In this document: one piece after another, positions 1-7,300 of the stretch | Layout of the letters: each line of letters opens with the position of its first letter | How positions within the stretch are numbered: position 1 is the stretch's first letter | Source of the DNA: Bacteroidales bacterium | Lineage (GTDB): Bacteria > Bacteroidota > Bacteroidia > Bacteroidales > Bacteroidaceae | Reading direction: 5' to 3' | Length of the DNA stretch: 20,308 nucleotides | NCBI GenBank assembly: GCA_004557185.1 | Contig: SFEP01000044.1 | Span: 1 to 20,308, forward strand | Program-made: the position numbers and the translations under genes | Notes under the pieces: model-generated | Told to the model about the DNA's origin: nothing | The model's database searches: none | The model's input: the letters and a program-made list of their open reading frames with translations, nothing else

Positions 1-1
1 G

Positions 2-67
2 AACCCGAAATTCCTCGAAAAAATCATTCATCTGTTCATCTCGCATTTCGGAAAAACGGAAGGCTGA
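2..67 (+). CDS. possible C-terminal end of a plus-strand gene (5' part outside window)
   Basis: Frame 2 is open from the window edge and reads NPKFLEKIIHLFISHFGKTEG before a TGA at 65-67. The residue mix (alternating hydrophobic and charged, ending in a basic/acidic tail) looks like a genuine helical C-terminus and the codons match neighbouring genes. Only 21 codons are visible, so the protein cannot be identified. If real, it converges on the minus-strand gene ending at 392, which makes 68-391 a tail-to-tail intergenic region. Confidence 0.4.
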   Translation, partial: NPKFLEKIIHLFISHFGKTEG

Positions 68-118
68 ACCCAATAAATATTTCGTGCGTTTTCCCTGCGG
101 AATGCCTTGAAATTATTT

Positions 119-206
119 GCCACGGCGCCCTGGCACGTCTGCCACGGCGCCGTGGCACGTCTGCCAGCGCCCCGTGGCACGTCTGCCACGGCGCCGTGGC
201 AGATGA
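119..206. repeat. tandem array of four 22-bp palindromic units (array 1)
   Basis: Four contiguous 22-bp units start at 119, 141, 163 and 185. Each is a 16-bp palindrome (GCCACGGC joined to GCCGTGGC; exact in units 2 and 4) plus a 6-bp spacer ACGTCT. Units 1 and 3 carry small changes and the last spacer is degenerate. The array can also pair in the other phase, because CCGTGGCA-CGTC-TGCCACGG is an 8-bp hairpin across a unit boundary. It lies between converging gene ends. Reading frames across it only translate the repeat. Confidence 0.9.
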
Positions 207-223
207 TTAAGCGGCATTTCGTC

Positions 224-270
224 ACGGTTTCTCGCCTTGCCGAAACGGTTTCCGGCCTTGCCCGGACGGG
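224..270. repeat. 21-bp imperfect tandem duplication and conserved box following array 1
   Basis: Two 21-bp copies beginning ACGGTTT (224-244 and 245-265) differ at a few positions. The second copy plus ACGGG forms a 26-bp box (245-270) that matches 15832-15857, which follows the second palindromic array, at about 18 of 26 positions. The box starts 39 bp after array 1. Function unknown. Confidence 0.6.
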
Positions 271-306
271 ATGCTGCGCGAGGGTTCCGTGCAGGTGCAC
301 AAGAAA

Positions 307-330
307 GCCCGCCGGAAGGCACCGGCGGGC
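307..330 (-). terminator. intrinsic terminator of the 973-aa secreted protein gene
   Basis: A perfect 9-bp stem (GCCCGCCGG / CCGGCGGGC) with a 6-nt loop. Read on the minus strand it is followed by TTTCTT and lies about 60 bp after the stop codon at 392. No T-run follows on the plus strand. Confidence 0.75.
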
Positions 331-391
331 TGGGAGAGGGCAGTAGTGCGCGGCAGCGCCCACTGCGTCAGATTGAGAGAGTCAATGCTTG

Positions 392-3313
392 CTACTTCAC
401 GAGCACCTTGCTGCTGTGGCCACCCTGACGCAGGATGTAGACACCCTTGTTCAGTTTGCCCTGCGGCATGAGTTTGCCGCTGAGGTCGTAGATGGCAGCG
501 CCTTCAAGGTTGGTGTTGTCGGCGGGCAGTGTGCTGATAGCCGTGTCCACGTCCTTCTCGCTCACGCTGACTGACACCATGCGCAGCGAAGCGGGCGTAC
601 CCGTAGCCTCGATGTAGAGGGCGGGACGAACCACACCCGTGATGCCGGCGAGGTTGGCGCCGATGGTCCATTCTTCGAACACTTCGGGCAGGTCCTCGTT
701 GGTGAAGGTGGCTACCACGTCGTCAGCGTTGAAGGTCGTGCCGTCGCGCGAAACGACGAGCATGTACTTGGCATCTTCGGCCGAGGCCATGTCGGCCACG
801 AGCATCTTCACTTGCAGGTCGTAGGCTTTGGCTGTGCCGTCGCCCAGGTCGAGGGAGGGCATGAGGAGCCATTCGTTGCATTCGTTGCTGCCGTAGGGGG
901 CGAAGTCGAGGTGGGCGCCCAACCAGTTGGAGAACCAGCCCCAAACGGGTTCGGCCTTAGCATCGAATACGGTGGGCGAGGCAAGTTTGCCCACGGCAGA
1001 TTCCCATACACTGGGCAGTTCGGAGAATTGGAACTTCTCGGTAAACGGAACGCTGTAGCCCGAGGTGAACTTAAGGACTTCGCTCCAGTCGCTGACGGCT
1101 TCGCCTAAGACGGAGGCCATCTGCACTTCAATCACTGTGCAGCCGGGCAGTCCTGATAGTGCGTAGGGCTTTTCGGTTACGTCGAATTCGTGCCAATCCT
1201 CGCTGCCGCTTGCACGCCAGCGCAGTTTCCAAGCGGTGGCATCGCCCACGGTGGTCCAGTCGATGCTGGCCTTGTCGGCAAAGATGCTGCCGGGCACTAC
1301 GGCGATGTTCTCAGGATATTGCGAAGCAGCCACATTTTCAACCTTGAAGCTGCGCATCACGAACTTGACGTCGGCAAAGGTCTTCCACCACATGCGAATC
1401 TGTACCATTTTGCCTGCAAATGCCTCGAAGGGCAGGGTGTAGACGGGGAAGTCGTCGGCCGACTCACACGTAGCGGGGTCGTCGGCGTTCCACACCTTGA
1501 TGTCGGTGAAGTTTTCGCCGTCCTCCGACACCTGGAAGTGCAGTTCGTCGCCTTCCTTCCATTCGTCGTAGGGTGCGCCGTTCATGCCCCAGCGTCCCTT
1601 GGTGCAGATGTTGAAGCTGACCTTGATGCGGTGAGCGCCTTCGCCCAGTTGCACGTAGGGGGTCATGAGCCAGTTGATGGCACCTTCGCCCGAAGGCTGG
1701 TAAGCGCAGGTTACGGAAGCTATCTCGGTGGCCTGGTTGAGGTCCTTGGTGAAGCCGCCGCTCTGGGGCCAGCCAATGAGTTCGTTGTACTCCACATGGC
1801 GGCTGAGGTCGAGCGTGAAGGGTACGTTGCTACCCGTAGCAAAGTTGGCATCCACGTAGGTGGACGAGAGGCGACCGTCGGCATCCATGCTCCATGCGCG
1901 GAGGTAGTAGAGGCCGTCTTGGTCGAGGTTGTCGAGCACGATGGACTCGGTGGCGGGGCCTACGTAGATAATCTGGCCGCCGCCCTCAATGGCTTCGTTG
2001 ACGGCGGGTTCGTCGTCAGGTGTGCCGAATGCACCTACGGGCAGACCCTGATTCCATTCGTTGTAGGCGTGCTCGTTGATGAGGGCCACCACCACCTGCT
2101 CGTTGGCAGCGTTGGCGGCTACGGCAGCCTTACCCGAGGTCAGACCTGTGCTGGCTGCGGTGAGGCTGGCGGGAGCTTCGGGGCGCGTCACCACGTCCAA
2201 GGTGAGCGGTGCTGCTGTGAGGTACTTGGGGCCATACATGCAATAGCTGTTGGCGCTGAAGACGTGAATGTAGTAGGTGGTGTTGCTTTTCAAACCTTTT
2301 TTCAGCTCAAAGTCGAGTGCGGTGGAGTAGGCCAGAACCTGGCTGTTGCCCAGCACTTCGTCTTTCTCGTAGAACTTGCCGTCGGCAGGGAGTTCGCTGA
2401 GAGTCTCTTCCTCCGAAAGGAGAACAAGGTAGTGGTCGGCGTCGGCGGCTGCGCTGAACTCGCCCGACAGTCCCGTGCTGGTGGCGCTCAAAACGAGCTT
2501 GGTGGGCTGTGCGCTGGGAGCGGCACAGTCGGTAGGCGGGGTGAAGGTGAAGGTCAGACCGTCGGCAGGTGCCTGGTCGTAGGTGAAGGTGATGTCGCCC
2601 ATGTTGGCGTCGGCCACGGGTTCTGTCCAGGAGTCGGTTGCGAAGAGGTAGTCGTCGCCCGTACCGCGGATACCGGCACGCACGTTCAAGTAGGCGTTCT
2701 CTGCTTTTTCAGCCGAAGCCCAGCCGTTGAAGATGATTTCCACCTTGCCGTCGGCCTCGTAGAGTTTTACCTGCTGCGACACGCACACAGAGTCGTTGTC
2801 GAAGTAGGTTGCTTTCAGACCAAGCTCCTTCCACTCTACGGTGAGCACGCGCTGTCCGGCTTCACCTTCGGTTTTGTAGGAAATGGCCGTGTGCTCGTTG
2901 GCAATGTTACCTTTCTGGTTACCGCAGCCAATAACGTTTTCACCCTGTCCGTCGGTGGCAAGGGCAAAGTAGCCGTTGGAGTTGGTGCTGATAACGTTGA
3001 CAGCATCGCCGCCCAGCAGAATGCAACCGCCGGAGGTGATGAGGAACTGCTTCATCAGCTGGTTGTTGAATTTGAAGTCGAAGCCGATGGGAATGCCTGC
3101 ATACGAGCCGGCATCGGGAATGACCGAACCGTCGGCAGCAAACACCTTTTCATCGAAGTCCTCGCCCTGAGCAGCGAAGGGCAGCGCCGTACCGTCGGTG
3201 AGAGCGGTATAGGTGCCCTGCTTTGACTCAAAGCCGTAGACTTGCGTCACTTGAGCCTGTACGGTCACAAGTGCTGTTGCCAGGAGGGCAAACAATGTAA
3301 ACAGTTTCTTCAT
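392..3313 (-). CDS. secreted multidomain Fn3/jelly-roll protein with T9SS C-terminal sorting domain
   Basis: 973 aa. Residues 1-21 are a signal peptide (MKKLFTLFALLATALVTVQA then Q). An N-terminal beta domain (about 22-255) contains an 'IPIGFDFKFNN...ITSGG' stretch typical of Bacteroidetes surface proteins. Fibronectin-III-like modules follow at about 262-375 and 380-495; both contain 'STGL', so they may be a duplicated pair. Two jelly-roll (MAM / cleaved-adhesin-like) domains at about 500-665 and 758-915, each with an 'NWLMTP'/'NEWLLMP' motif, flank another Fn3-like module. The last 50 residues (924-973) form a type A T9SS sorting tail with IYDLSGK and KGVYIL. Likely exported by T9SS and anchored on or released from the surface; ligand unknown. 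It is the last gene of the three-gene minus-strand cluster, 141 bp after the previous gene. The large open frame on the opposite strand is a composition artefact. Confidence 0.88.
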   Translation of the reverse strand: MKKLFTLFALLATALVTVQAQVTQVYGFESKQGTYTALTDGTALPFAAQGEDFDEKVFAADGSVIPDAGSYAGIPIGFDFKFNNQLMKQFLITSGGCILLGGDAVNVISTNSNGYFALATDGQGENVIGCGNQKGNIANEHTAISYKTEGEAGQRVLTVEWKELGLKATYFDNDSVCVSQQVKLYEADGKVEIIFNGWASAEKAENAYLNVRAGIRGTGDDYLFATDSWTEPVADANMGDITFTYDQAPADGLTFTFTPPTDCAAPSAQPTKLVLSATSTGLSGEFSAAADADHYLVLLSEEETLSELPADGKFYEKDEVLGNSQVLAYSTALDFELKKGLKSNTTYYIHVFSANSYCMYGPKYLTAAPLTLDVVTRPEAPASLTAASTGLTSGKAAVAANAANEQVVVALINEHAYNEWNQGLPVGAFGTPDDEPAVNEAIEGGGQIIYVGPATESIVLDNLDQDGLYYLRAWSMDADGRLSSTYVDANFATGSNVPFTLDLSRHVEYNELIGWPQSGGFTKDLNQATEIASVTCAYQPSGEGAINWLMTPYVQLGEGAHRIKVSFNICTKGRWGMNGAPYDEWKEGDELHFQVSEDGENFTDIKVWNADDPATCESADDFPVYTLPFEAFAGKMVQIRMWWKTFADVKFVMRSFKVENVAASQYPENIAVVPGSIFADKASIDWTTVGDATAWKLRWRASGSEDWHEFDVTEKPYALSGLPGCTVIEVQMASVLGEAVSDWSEVLKFTSGYSVPFTEKFQFSELPSVWESAVGKLASPTVFDAKAEPVWGWFSNWLGAHLDFAPYGSNECNEWLLMPSLDLGDGTAKAYDLQVKMLVADMASAEDAKYMLVVSRDGTTFNADDVVATFTNEDLPEVFEEWTIGANLAGITGVVRPALYIEATGTPASLRMVSVSVSEKDVDTAISTLPADNTNLEGAAIYDLSGKLMPQGKLNKGVYILRQGGHSSKVLVK

Positions 3314-3332
3314 AAGCTATGAGAGAATTGGT

Positions 3333-3372
3333 GTGCGCGGAGCCGCCGTTGCCTTCCGTCGGCGCCGCGCAC
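3333..3372 (-). other. strong hairpin in the leader 19 nt before the 973-aa gene start
   Basis: An 8-bp perfect outer stem (GTGCGCGG / CCGCGCAC) encloses a second GC-rich pairing (CGCCG / CGGCG) with a small bulge. On the minus strand it ends 19 nt before the ATG at 3313 and has no T-run after it, so it looks more like a leader or mRNA-processing structure than a terminator. Confidence 0.55.
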
Positions 3373-3411
3373 GGGGTTAATAAGAAAGTGCTGTGAAAAT
3401 GGGTGGACCGG

Positions 3412-3434
3412 CCCTATATATATATAAAGGAGTG
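3412..3434 (-). promoter_or_regulatory. CACTCC-TTTATATATA element, copy 1
   Basis: On the minus strand CACTCCTTTAT is followed by an alternating TA tract and GGG. The 11-bp core is identical to cores at 6912-6922 (minus) and 12928-12938 (plus). All three point towards a downstream gene; here the ATG is about 100 bp away. Probable promoter or regulator-binding site; no canonical TAnnTTTG box is present. Confidence 0.5.
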
Positions 3435-3454
3435 CCTGCCGGCCCTTAGCGTTG

Positions 3455-5077
3455 TCAGCGAATGACCTTCTGCACGTGCTGGCCGCGCTTCACGAGGTAG
3501 ACGCCCTTGCTGCCGAGAGCGGGCACGCGGCGGCCGTGGGTGTCGTAGATTTCGGTGGGTGCGTCGGTTTCAGTAGTGGCGGGAAGCTGGCGGATGCCCT
3601 CGGAGAGGCCGCCCATGGTGCCGTCTACGTTGAGGCGGTTGAGATAGACGGCAGCCTGCTTCTTTGTGTCGGTTTCCTTCGTGTCGCAGTAGTCGAGCCA
3701 GCTCATCACCCAATATTTGCCTTCAAGCAGGCGCGAGGAGCAGAGGTTCAACTTCGTCGATGCGGTAGGGTTGAAGCAGAGGTTCTCCTCGAACACGGGT
3801 TCGCCCTCGGCCGTAAACTTCTGATAGTAGGAGGTGGTGACATTGTTCACATGCTGCTGCCAGAAGGCGGCCACCTCGTTGTCGCCGGCCATCTGGATGG
3901 AGAAGTAACCCAGGTCGACGCTGTTCTGAATGGGCACTACAGCCACGCCCTCGGGCCCCCATTTCAGGTCGCCATCGAAGCCGATTTTCTGCATGAAGAT
4001 GCCCTTGTAACTCTGGTAGGCCTGGCTGTACTGGCGATAGATGGCGTAAAGACACTGGTGGGCTTCGTCGACCACGATGTGGGGCTCCATGCGTGAGTAT
4101 TCGCTGGCGTAGCTCACCTTGAGGGCGTTGTAGGTGTTGGGGAAACCGTAGGTACCGTCCTTCTTGATGTAAGAGATGTAGCCCGAGAAGACGTCCTCGT
4201 AGTTGCGATCGTCGCGCCAGCCGATGAAGACGCCATCAGGAGCCTTCTCCACCTGGAGGTGCGTCCATATAGGAATCTGGTCGAAGCCGCCCTGGTACAC
4301 CTTGACAGGTGATTCCCAACTGTCCTGGCCGTCGGCGGTGAGTCTCTGAGCATACACCGTCTGGTTGGAGCCGTAGAGGTAAACGAGCATGACCTCGTTG
4401 TCGCCGCATTCCTGCACGTAGGGGTAGCCGTACGACTTCTTCGTGTCGCTCAGTGTGCGCTTCCACACACTCTTGCCCTCCTTCGATACCTTCTCGATGT
4501 GCACTTTTTGGGGGGCATTTTCCGTCATGCTGAAGCTCGTCCAAGTGAACACGTAGCCGCCATCGGTGGTCTGCGTCACGTTGATGCCGGCGCTGCCCCC
4601 GAATGTTTCGCCATCCCACAGCATCACGGGTTCCCACAAGGACTCGCCCTTGGCGTTGAATTTGTGAACCGTGTAGCTGAGGTCGTCAGATTCAGGTGCG
4701 GCGTTGCGTGCGTCGTGGGCAATGACGAGGAGGTTGTTGTCGTTGTCGACATAGCCCGTGGTGTTGACCACGAGGTACGAACGGTTGGCGTAGTTGCATA
4801 CGCTTTGGCCGCCCTCGGGCAGCACAAGGTGTCCGTTGGCGTCTAGAATTTGCATGCGGTAGTCCAGACGTGTACGGCCGAAGTCGTCCAAACCATTGGG
4901 GCGGACGGTGAGCACGTAAGTGTCGCCCTTCGACGTGGTGAAGGTGAGGTTCTCGTAGAAGGAGTCGGCGTTGCCGGGGCCCAAGGCGCGCACTGCCTGT
5001 TCGTAGGAGTCTGTCCATTGCGCCGAAGCAGTGAGCGAAAGGAGCACTGCGGTGAGCGAGAGTAGTATTTTCCTCAT
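3455..5077 (-). CDS. secreted protein of unknown function with T9SS C-terminal sorting domain
   Basis: 540 aa. Residues 1-19 are a signal peptide (MRKILLSLTAVLLSLTASA). The body is rich in beta-strand-like segments with recurring blocks of the type 'hydrophobic-x-K-x-x-x-x-G-x-x-x-W' (for example 'VHKFNAKGESLW', 'IEKVSKEGKSVWKR', 'AQRLTADGQDSW', 'QKIGFDGDLKWG', 'YQKFTAEGEPVF'). I read these as repeated blades of a beta-propeller-like fold. Residues from about 508 form a short T9SS tail (IYDTHGRRV...KGVYLVKRG). No catalytic motif is visible. It sits between the Omp28-like gene (88 bp upstream) and the 973-aa gene (141 bp downstream) on the same strand, so probably belongs to one secreted-protein operon. 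The propeller assignment is inference from the repeat pattern. Confidence 0.82.
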   Translation of the reverse strand: MRKILLSLTAVLLSLTASAQWTDSYEQAVRALGPGNADSFYENLTFTTSKGDTYVLTVRPNGLDDFGRTRLDYRMQILDANGHLVLPEGGQSVCNYANRSYLVVNTTGYVDNDNNLLVIAHDARNAAPESDDLSYTVHKFNAKGESLWEPVMLWDGETFGGSAGINVTQTTDGGYVFTWTSFSMTENAPQKVHIEKVSKEGKSVWKRTLSDTKKSYGYPYVQECGDNEVMLVYLYGSNQTVYAQRLTADGQDSWESPVKVYQGGFDQIPIWTHLQVEKAPDGVFIGWRDDRNYEDVFSGYISYIKKDGTYGFPNTYNALKVSYASEYSRMEPHIVVDEAHQCLYAIYRQYSQAYQSYKGIFMQKIGFDGDLKWGPEGVAVVPIQNSVDLGYFSIQMAGDNEVAAFWQQHVNNVTTSYYQKFTAEGEPVFEENLCFNPTASTKLNLCSSRLLEGKYWVMSWLDYCDTKETDTKKQAAVYLNRLNVDGTMGGLSEGIRQLPATTETDAPTEIYDTHGRRVPALGSKGVYLVKRGQHVQKVIR

Positions 5078-5094
5078 AAAAAAGAAAGTTTAGG

Positions 5095-5118
5095 GAGCCG
5101 CCCCGTGAAGAGCGGCTC
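5095..5118 (-). other. hairpin between the Omp28-like gene and the 540-aa gene
   Basis: A 7-bp perfect stem (GAGCCGC / GCGGCTC) with a 10-nt loop. On the minus strand it is followed by CCCTAAAC and then a T-rich run (TTTCTTTTTT) directly before the ATG at 5077. It could be a partial terminator or attenuator inside the operon, or a leader structure, as in front of the 973-aa gene. Confidence 0.5.
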
Positions 5119-5165
5119 AGGGTTAGTGGGGTGGAGCCATGCAGGTGCGTGGCGTCCTGTATCTT

Positions 5166-6827
5166 TTATTTCACAATGTATTTCGTGGTGTGACCCGTCT
5201 GCACGTCGCGCAGCAGGTAGATGCCGGCGGGCAGGGCGGAGCGGGCGGGGCGCATGGTGCCGAGCGAACGGCCGTTGAGGTCGAACACCTCGGCCAGACC
5301 CTCGGCCGTGAGGACTTCGCGGATGGCTTCGGCCGTTTTGGTCGTGGTGAAGAAGCTGCGTACGCCGAAGGCAGGCAGTTCGTAGACTTGCTGGATGACG
5401 CTGCCGTCGGAGGAGCGCAGGGTGTAGTAGCCGGCGGGGCTGTAGATGCCGTTGCCCCAGTCGTCGGCTGCCTCGAAGCAGTAGACTCTGTTAGGCTCGA
5501 GCGTGTAGTCCTCCGTGAGGTTCGTCACTTCGCCGTCGGCAAAGGGGCCGAACTCCTTCACCACGTTGCCCTCGGCATCGAGTATGCGGAAGTGGTTGTC
5601 GGAGGCCTCCTTGTTCGTCTTCAGCGTCAGTTTGATTTGTGGCGTGGCCGCGATGGGAGCGGAGAAGTCGCCCTGCAAGGGCTCGCAACTGGCGGCCTGG
5701 CCGTTGAGCGACTGCAAACTGATGCGCCAGGAGTTGAGAGCATTCTCCACCACGTCGTAGGAGCAGGGCAGACGCAGCGTCTGCGTCTCCATGGGCGGCA
5801 GGCAGCCGCTCCACTCGGCGGTGTGCGAGATGCCGTTCACCGTGATGTCGAAGGTGGCGGTGCGGATGGTGTCGGTGGTGGTGCTCTGCAGTTCTACGTC
5901 GAAGAACTGGAAGCCGTAGTACGTGCCGATGGATATCTTGGGCTCACCCAGCAAGGCTGAAAGAGGTGCGCTGTAACCCTCGCAAGCAGGCAGGCATTTT
6001 GTCACTTGCTGCACATCACCCTTGCCGTCTGTTACAAAGGCTACTATGCGCACATCTTCGGGTTTCACGTCGGCCTCATTCAACTGGGAGGGCAGCGTGA
6101 AACTGTAATTCTTGGCGAAATAGGTGCCCGCCGAGGGGTTAACGGGCAGGGCGTCGCCCCACAGTGGCGACACAAAGCCGCGGAGCATGTGCTGGTGAAC
6201 GTATTCCTCGCCCATGTTGCCGCCGTTCTGCGGACCAATGATGTTGTTCTGCGTCCAGAGCACGTTGAGTGCCAGACTGTCGCTCTGTATGGAGGCGGTG
6301 AAGTAGCCCTCCACACGCACGTCCACCAGTCGGGTGTCGTGGTGGTAAGTGGCGGTGGCCAGCAGGTTGAGCGGCGCGTCTTCGGCTGAGAGCCTCTTCG
6401 TTTCAGCCGTCCAGGAGCTACGGCCCGTAACGTAGGTGTCGTAGTCCGTGAACCACTGGCGGTTCACCAAGCCCGAGGGATAGCTCGACACGCCGAAATA
6501 GGTGTTCAGTGCCTCGCCCTCCTCGATGCGGAAGTCAGGCTCGTCCATTTGCGGCACGGCAAAATAACCGGCGTGCACGGCTACCACGGTGATGAGGTCG
6601 GTGGCGCGCATCAGGGTGTGCCCCACGGCGTGACCCTGCGGGCAGTAGCCGCAGTGAATGCCTGTAAACTCTTCCAACAGCACGCCCCGCTTCTGCTGCG
6701 CGGTGCTCACGCGGTAGGTTTCGCCCGCGCCGCCGACTTGCGCCGAGGCCGTGACGAATGAGAAGACCATGCTGCAGGCTAACAGCAAGCAGCCAAAGGT
6801 ACGTTTTGAGTGTATAGTTTGTTTCAT
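5166..6827 (-). CDS. Omp28-related secreted protein with thioredoxin-like CxxC motif and T9SS sorting domain
   Basis: 553 aa from the ATG at 6827. The frame opens at 6896, but the first 23 residues precede a clear signal peptide (about 1-30, ending VTASA then Q), so the inner start is preferred. Residues about 47-66 read RGVLLEEFTGIHCGYCPQGH, a thioredoxin-like beta-alpha start with C59-G-Y-C62, which is the hallmark of Omp28-family proteins of Porphyromonas and relatives. The rest of the thioredoxin-like domain continues with 'AVHAGYFAVPQMDEPDFR', and beta-rich segments follow. Residues from about 511 form a T9SS tail (VFDLNGRSL...PAGIYLLRD). Omp28 proteins are surface-associated; an adhesin role has been proposed, and redox function is not shown here. 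It is the first gene of the minus-strand cluster and diverges from the TPR/AraC regulator. Confidence 0.85.
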   Translation of the reverse strand: MKQTIHSKRTFGCLLLACSMVFSFVTASAQVGGAGETYRVSTAQQKRGVLLEEFTGIHCGYCPQGHAVGHTLMRATDLITVVAVHAGYFAVPQMDEPDFRIEEGEALNTYFGVSSYPSGLVNRQWFTDYDTYVTGRSSWTAETKRLSAEDAPLNLLATATYHHDTRLVDVRVEGYFTASIQSDSLALNVLWTQNNIIGPQNGGNMGEEYVHQHMLRGFVSPLWGDALPVNPSAGTYFAKNYSFTLPSQLNEADVKPEDVRIVAFVTDGKGDVQQVTKCLPACEGYSAPLSALLGEPKISIGTYYGFQFFDVELQSTTTDTIRTATFDITVNGISHTAEWSGCLPPMETQTLRLPCSYDVVENALNSWRISLQSLNGQAASCEPLQGDFSAPIAATPQIKLTLKTNKEASDNHFRILDAEGNVVKEFGPFADGEVTNLTEDYTLEPNRVYCFEAADDWGNGIYSPAGYYTLRSSDGSVIQQVYELPAFGVRSFFTTTKTAEAIREVLTAEGLAEVFDLNGRSLGTMRPARSALPAGIYLLRDVQTGHTTKYIVK

Positions 6828-6900
6828 AGGTATGAATTTAGTTTTTGGGAAAAAGTCAAAATCTTGAGGCGGATAGCGCACAAGCGGCGAGGGCATCTCC

Positions 6901-6922
6901 CCTTATTATATATAAAGGAGTG
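6901..6922 (-). promoter_or_regulatory. CACTCC-TTTATATATA element, copy 2
   Basis: On the minus strand GCCACTCCTTTAT is followed by ATATAATAAGGGG. The core matches copies 1 and 3, and lies about 75-95 bp before the Omp28-like ATG at 6827. No minus-strand gene lies upstream in the window, which argues that this is a promoter-type element and not a terminator. Confidence 0.5.
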
Positions 6923-7152
6923 GCCGTGGCCGGCGCTAAGGTGCAACGCGTGGCTCAAAGGAGAGCGATTTTTGCAAAATGAAGCGGCGCCTACCTGTTA
7001 AAATGGGACGAAGCCTGCATAACCGAGCAGCGCGTGCCAAAAGTCAAGAATACGAGAGCTCCGTCTGTCACGGTGCTTGCTCTATGCTTTGCGCTCTTTG
7101 CAAATGTATATTATCTGCCACTTTGATGCGGCAAAAAGAGGCTGACAATATG
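6923..7152. other. divergent intergenic region without recognised gene
   Basis: Together with the sites annotated on either side, this is the roughly 470-bp gap between the Omp28-like gene and the regulator. Short open frames cross it (for example a plus-strand one from 6979), but they lack family resemblance, and I see no RNA gene. It becomes AT-rich towards 7100-7240, as expected for regulatory DNA in this G+C-rich genome. Confidence 0.5.
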
Positions 7153-7172
7153 TTTCAATTCATGAATTGAAA
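7153..7172. promoter_or_regulatory. perfect 20-bp palindrome, candidate operator
   Basis: TTTCAATTCA is followed immediately by its exact reverse complement. It lies about 52 bp upstream of the TAACTTTG promoter box of the regulator gene and is well suited to a dimeric DNA-binding protein. A 20-bp exact palindrome is unlikely by chance in this short gap, but the binder is unknown. Confidence 0.5.
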
Positions 7173-7223
7173 GTTCAAAACCATGAAAATCGCACAGTGG
7201 AAGCCCTTTTGTGAAGAAATTTT

Positions 7224-7231
7224 TAACTTTG
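7224..7231 (+). promoter_or_regulatory. Bacteroidetes -7 promoter box of the TPR/AraC regulator
   Basis: TAACTTTG matches the TAnnTTTG consensus exactly. A TTTTG at 7207-7211 is closer than the usual -33 spacing, so the upstream element is not convincing. Transcription would start near 7238, just before the leader hairpin, and downstream of the longer possible start at 7183. Confidence 0.6.
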
Positions 7232-7241
7232 CAAAATATTT

Positions 7242-7276
7242 GAGCACCCTTGCAGCAGGAGGTCGCAAGGGTGCTC
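7242..7276 (+). other. leader hairpin with a 12-bp perfect stem and Shine-Dalgarno-like loop
   Basis: GAGCACCCTTGC (7242-7253) pairs exactly with 7265-7276; the 11-nt loop contains AGGAGGT (7257-7263). The structure would be at the extreme 5' end of the regulator mRNA, 20 nt before its ATG. No T-run follows it, so it is not a typical terminator. Confidence 0.7.
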
Positions 7277-7300
7277 GCAGACAATCTACCACCTACATGA
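7271..7300 (+). CDS. possible 9-codon leader peptide overlapping the regulator start
   Basis: A GTG at 7271 stands 7 nt after AGGAGGT and opens a frame reading MLADNLPPT, closed by TGA at 7298-7300. That stop overlaps the regulator ATG (7297-7299) in the ATGA arrangement used for translational coupling. The GTG is in the 3' arm of the leader hairpin. Bacteroidetes rarely rely on Shine-Dalgarno sites, so this may be coincidence. Confidence 0.3.
   Translation: MLADNLPPT

Noticed and set aside
119..206. CRISPR array
   Set aside because: Units are contiguous 22-mers with a constant 6-bp spacer; there are no unique spacers of 30 bp or so and no cas genes.
1190..3226. 678-codon plus-strand open frame opposite the 973-aa secreted protein
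   Set aside because: It is antisense to a gene with signal peptide, domains and sorting tail. Its Val/Gly/Ala/His-rich translation is what reverse-complement codons of a G+C-rich gene give.
6979..7170. 63-codon plus-strand open frame in the divergent regulatory region
   Set aside because: No recognisable composition or start context; it ends inside the 20-bp palindrome and lies between the divergent promoters.
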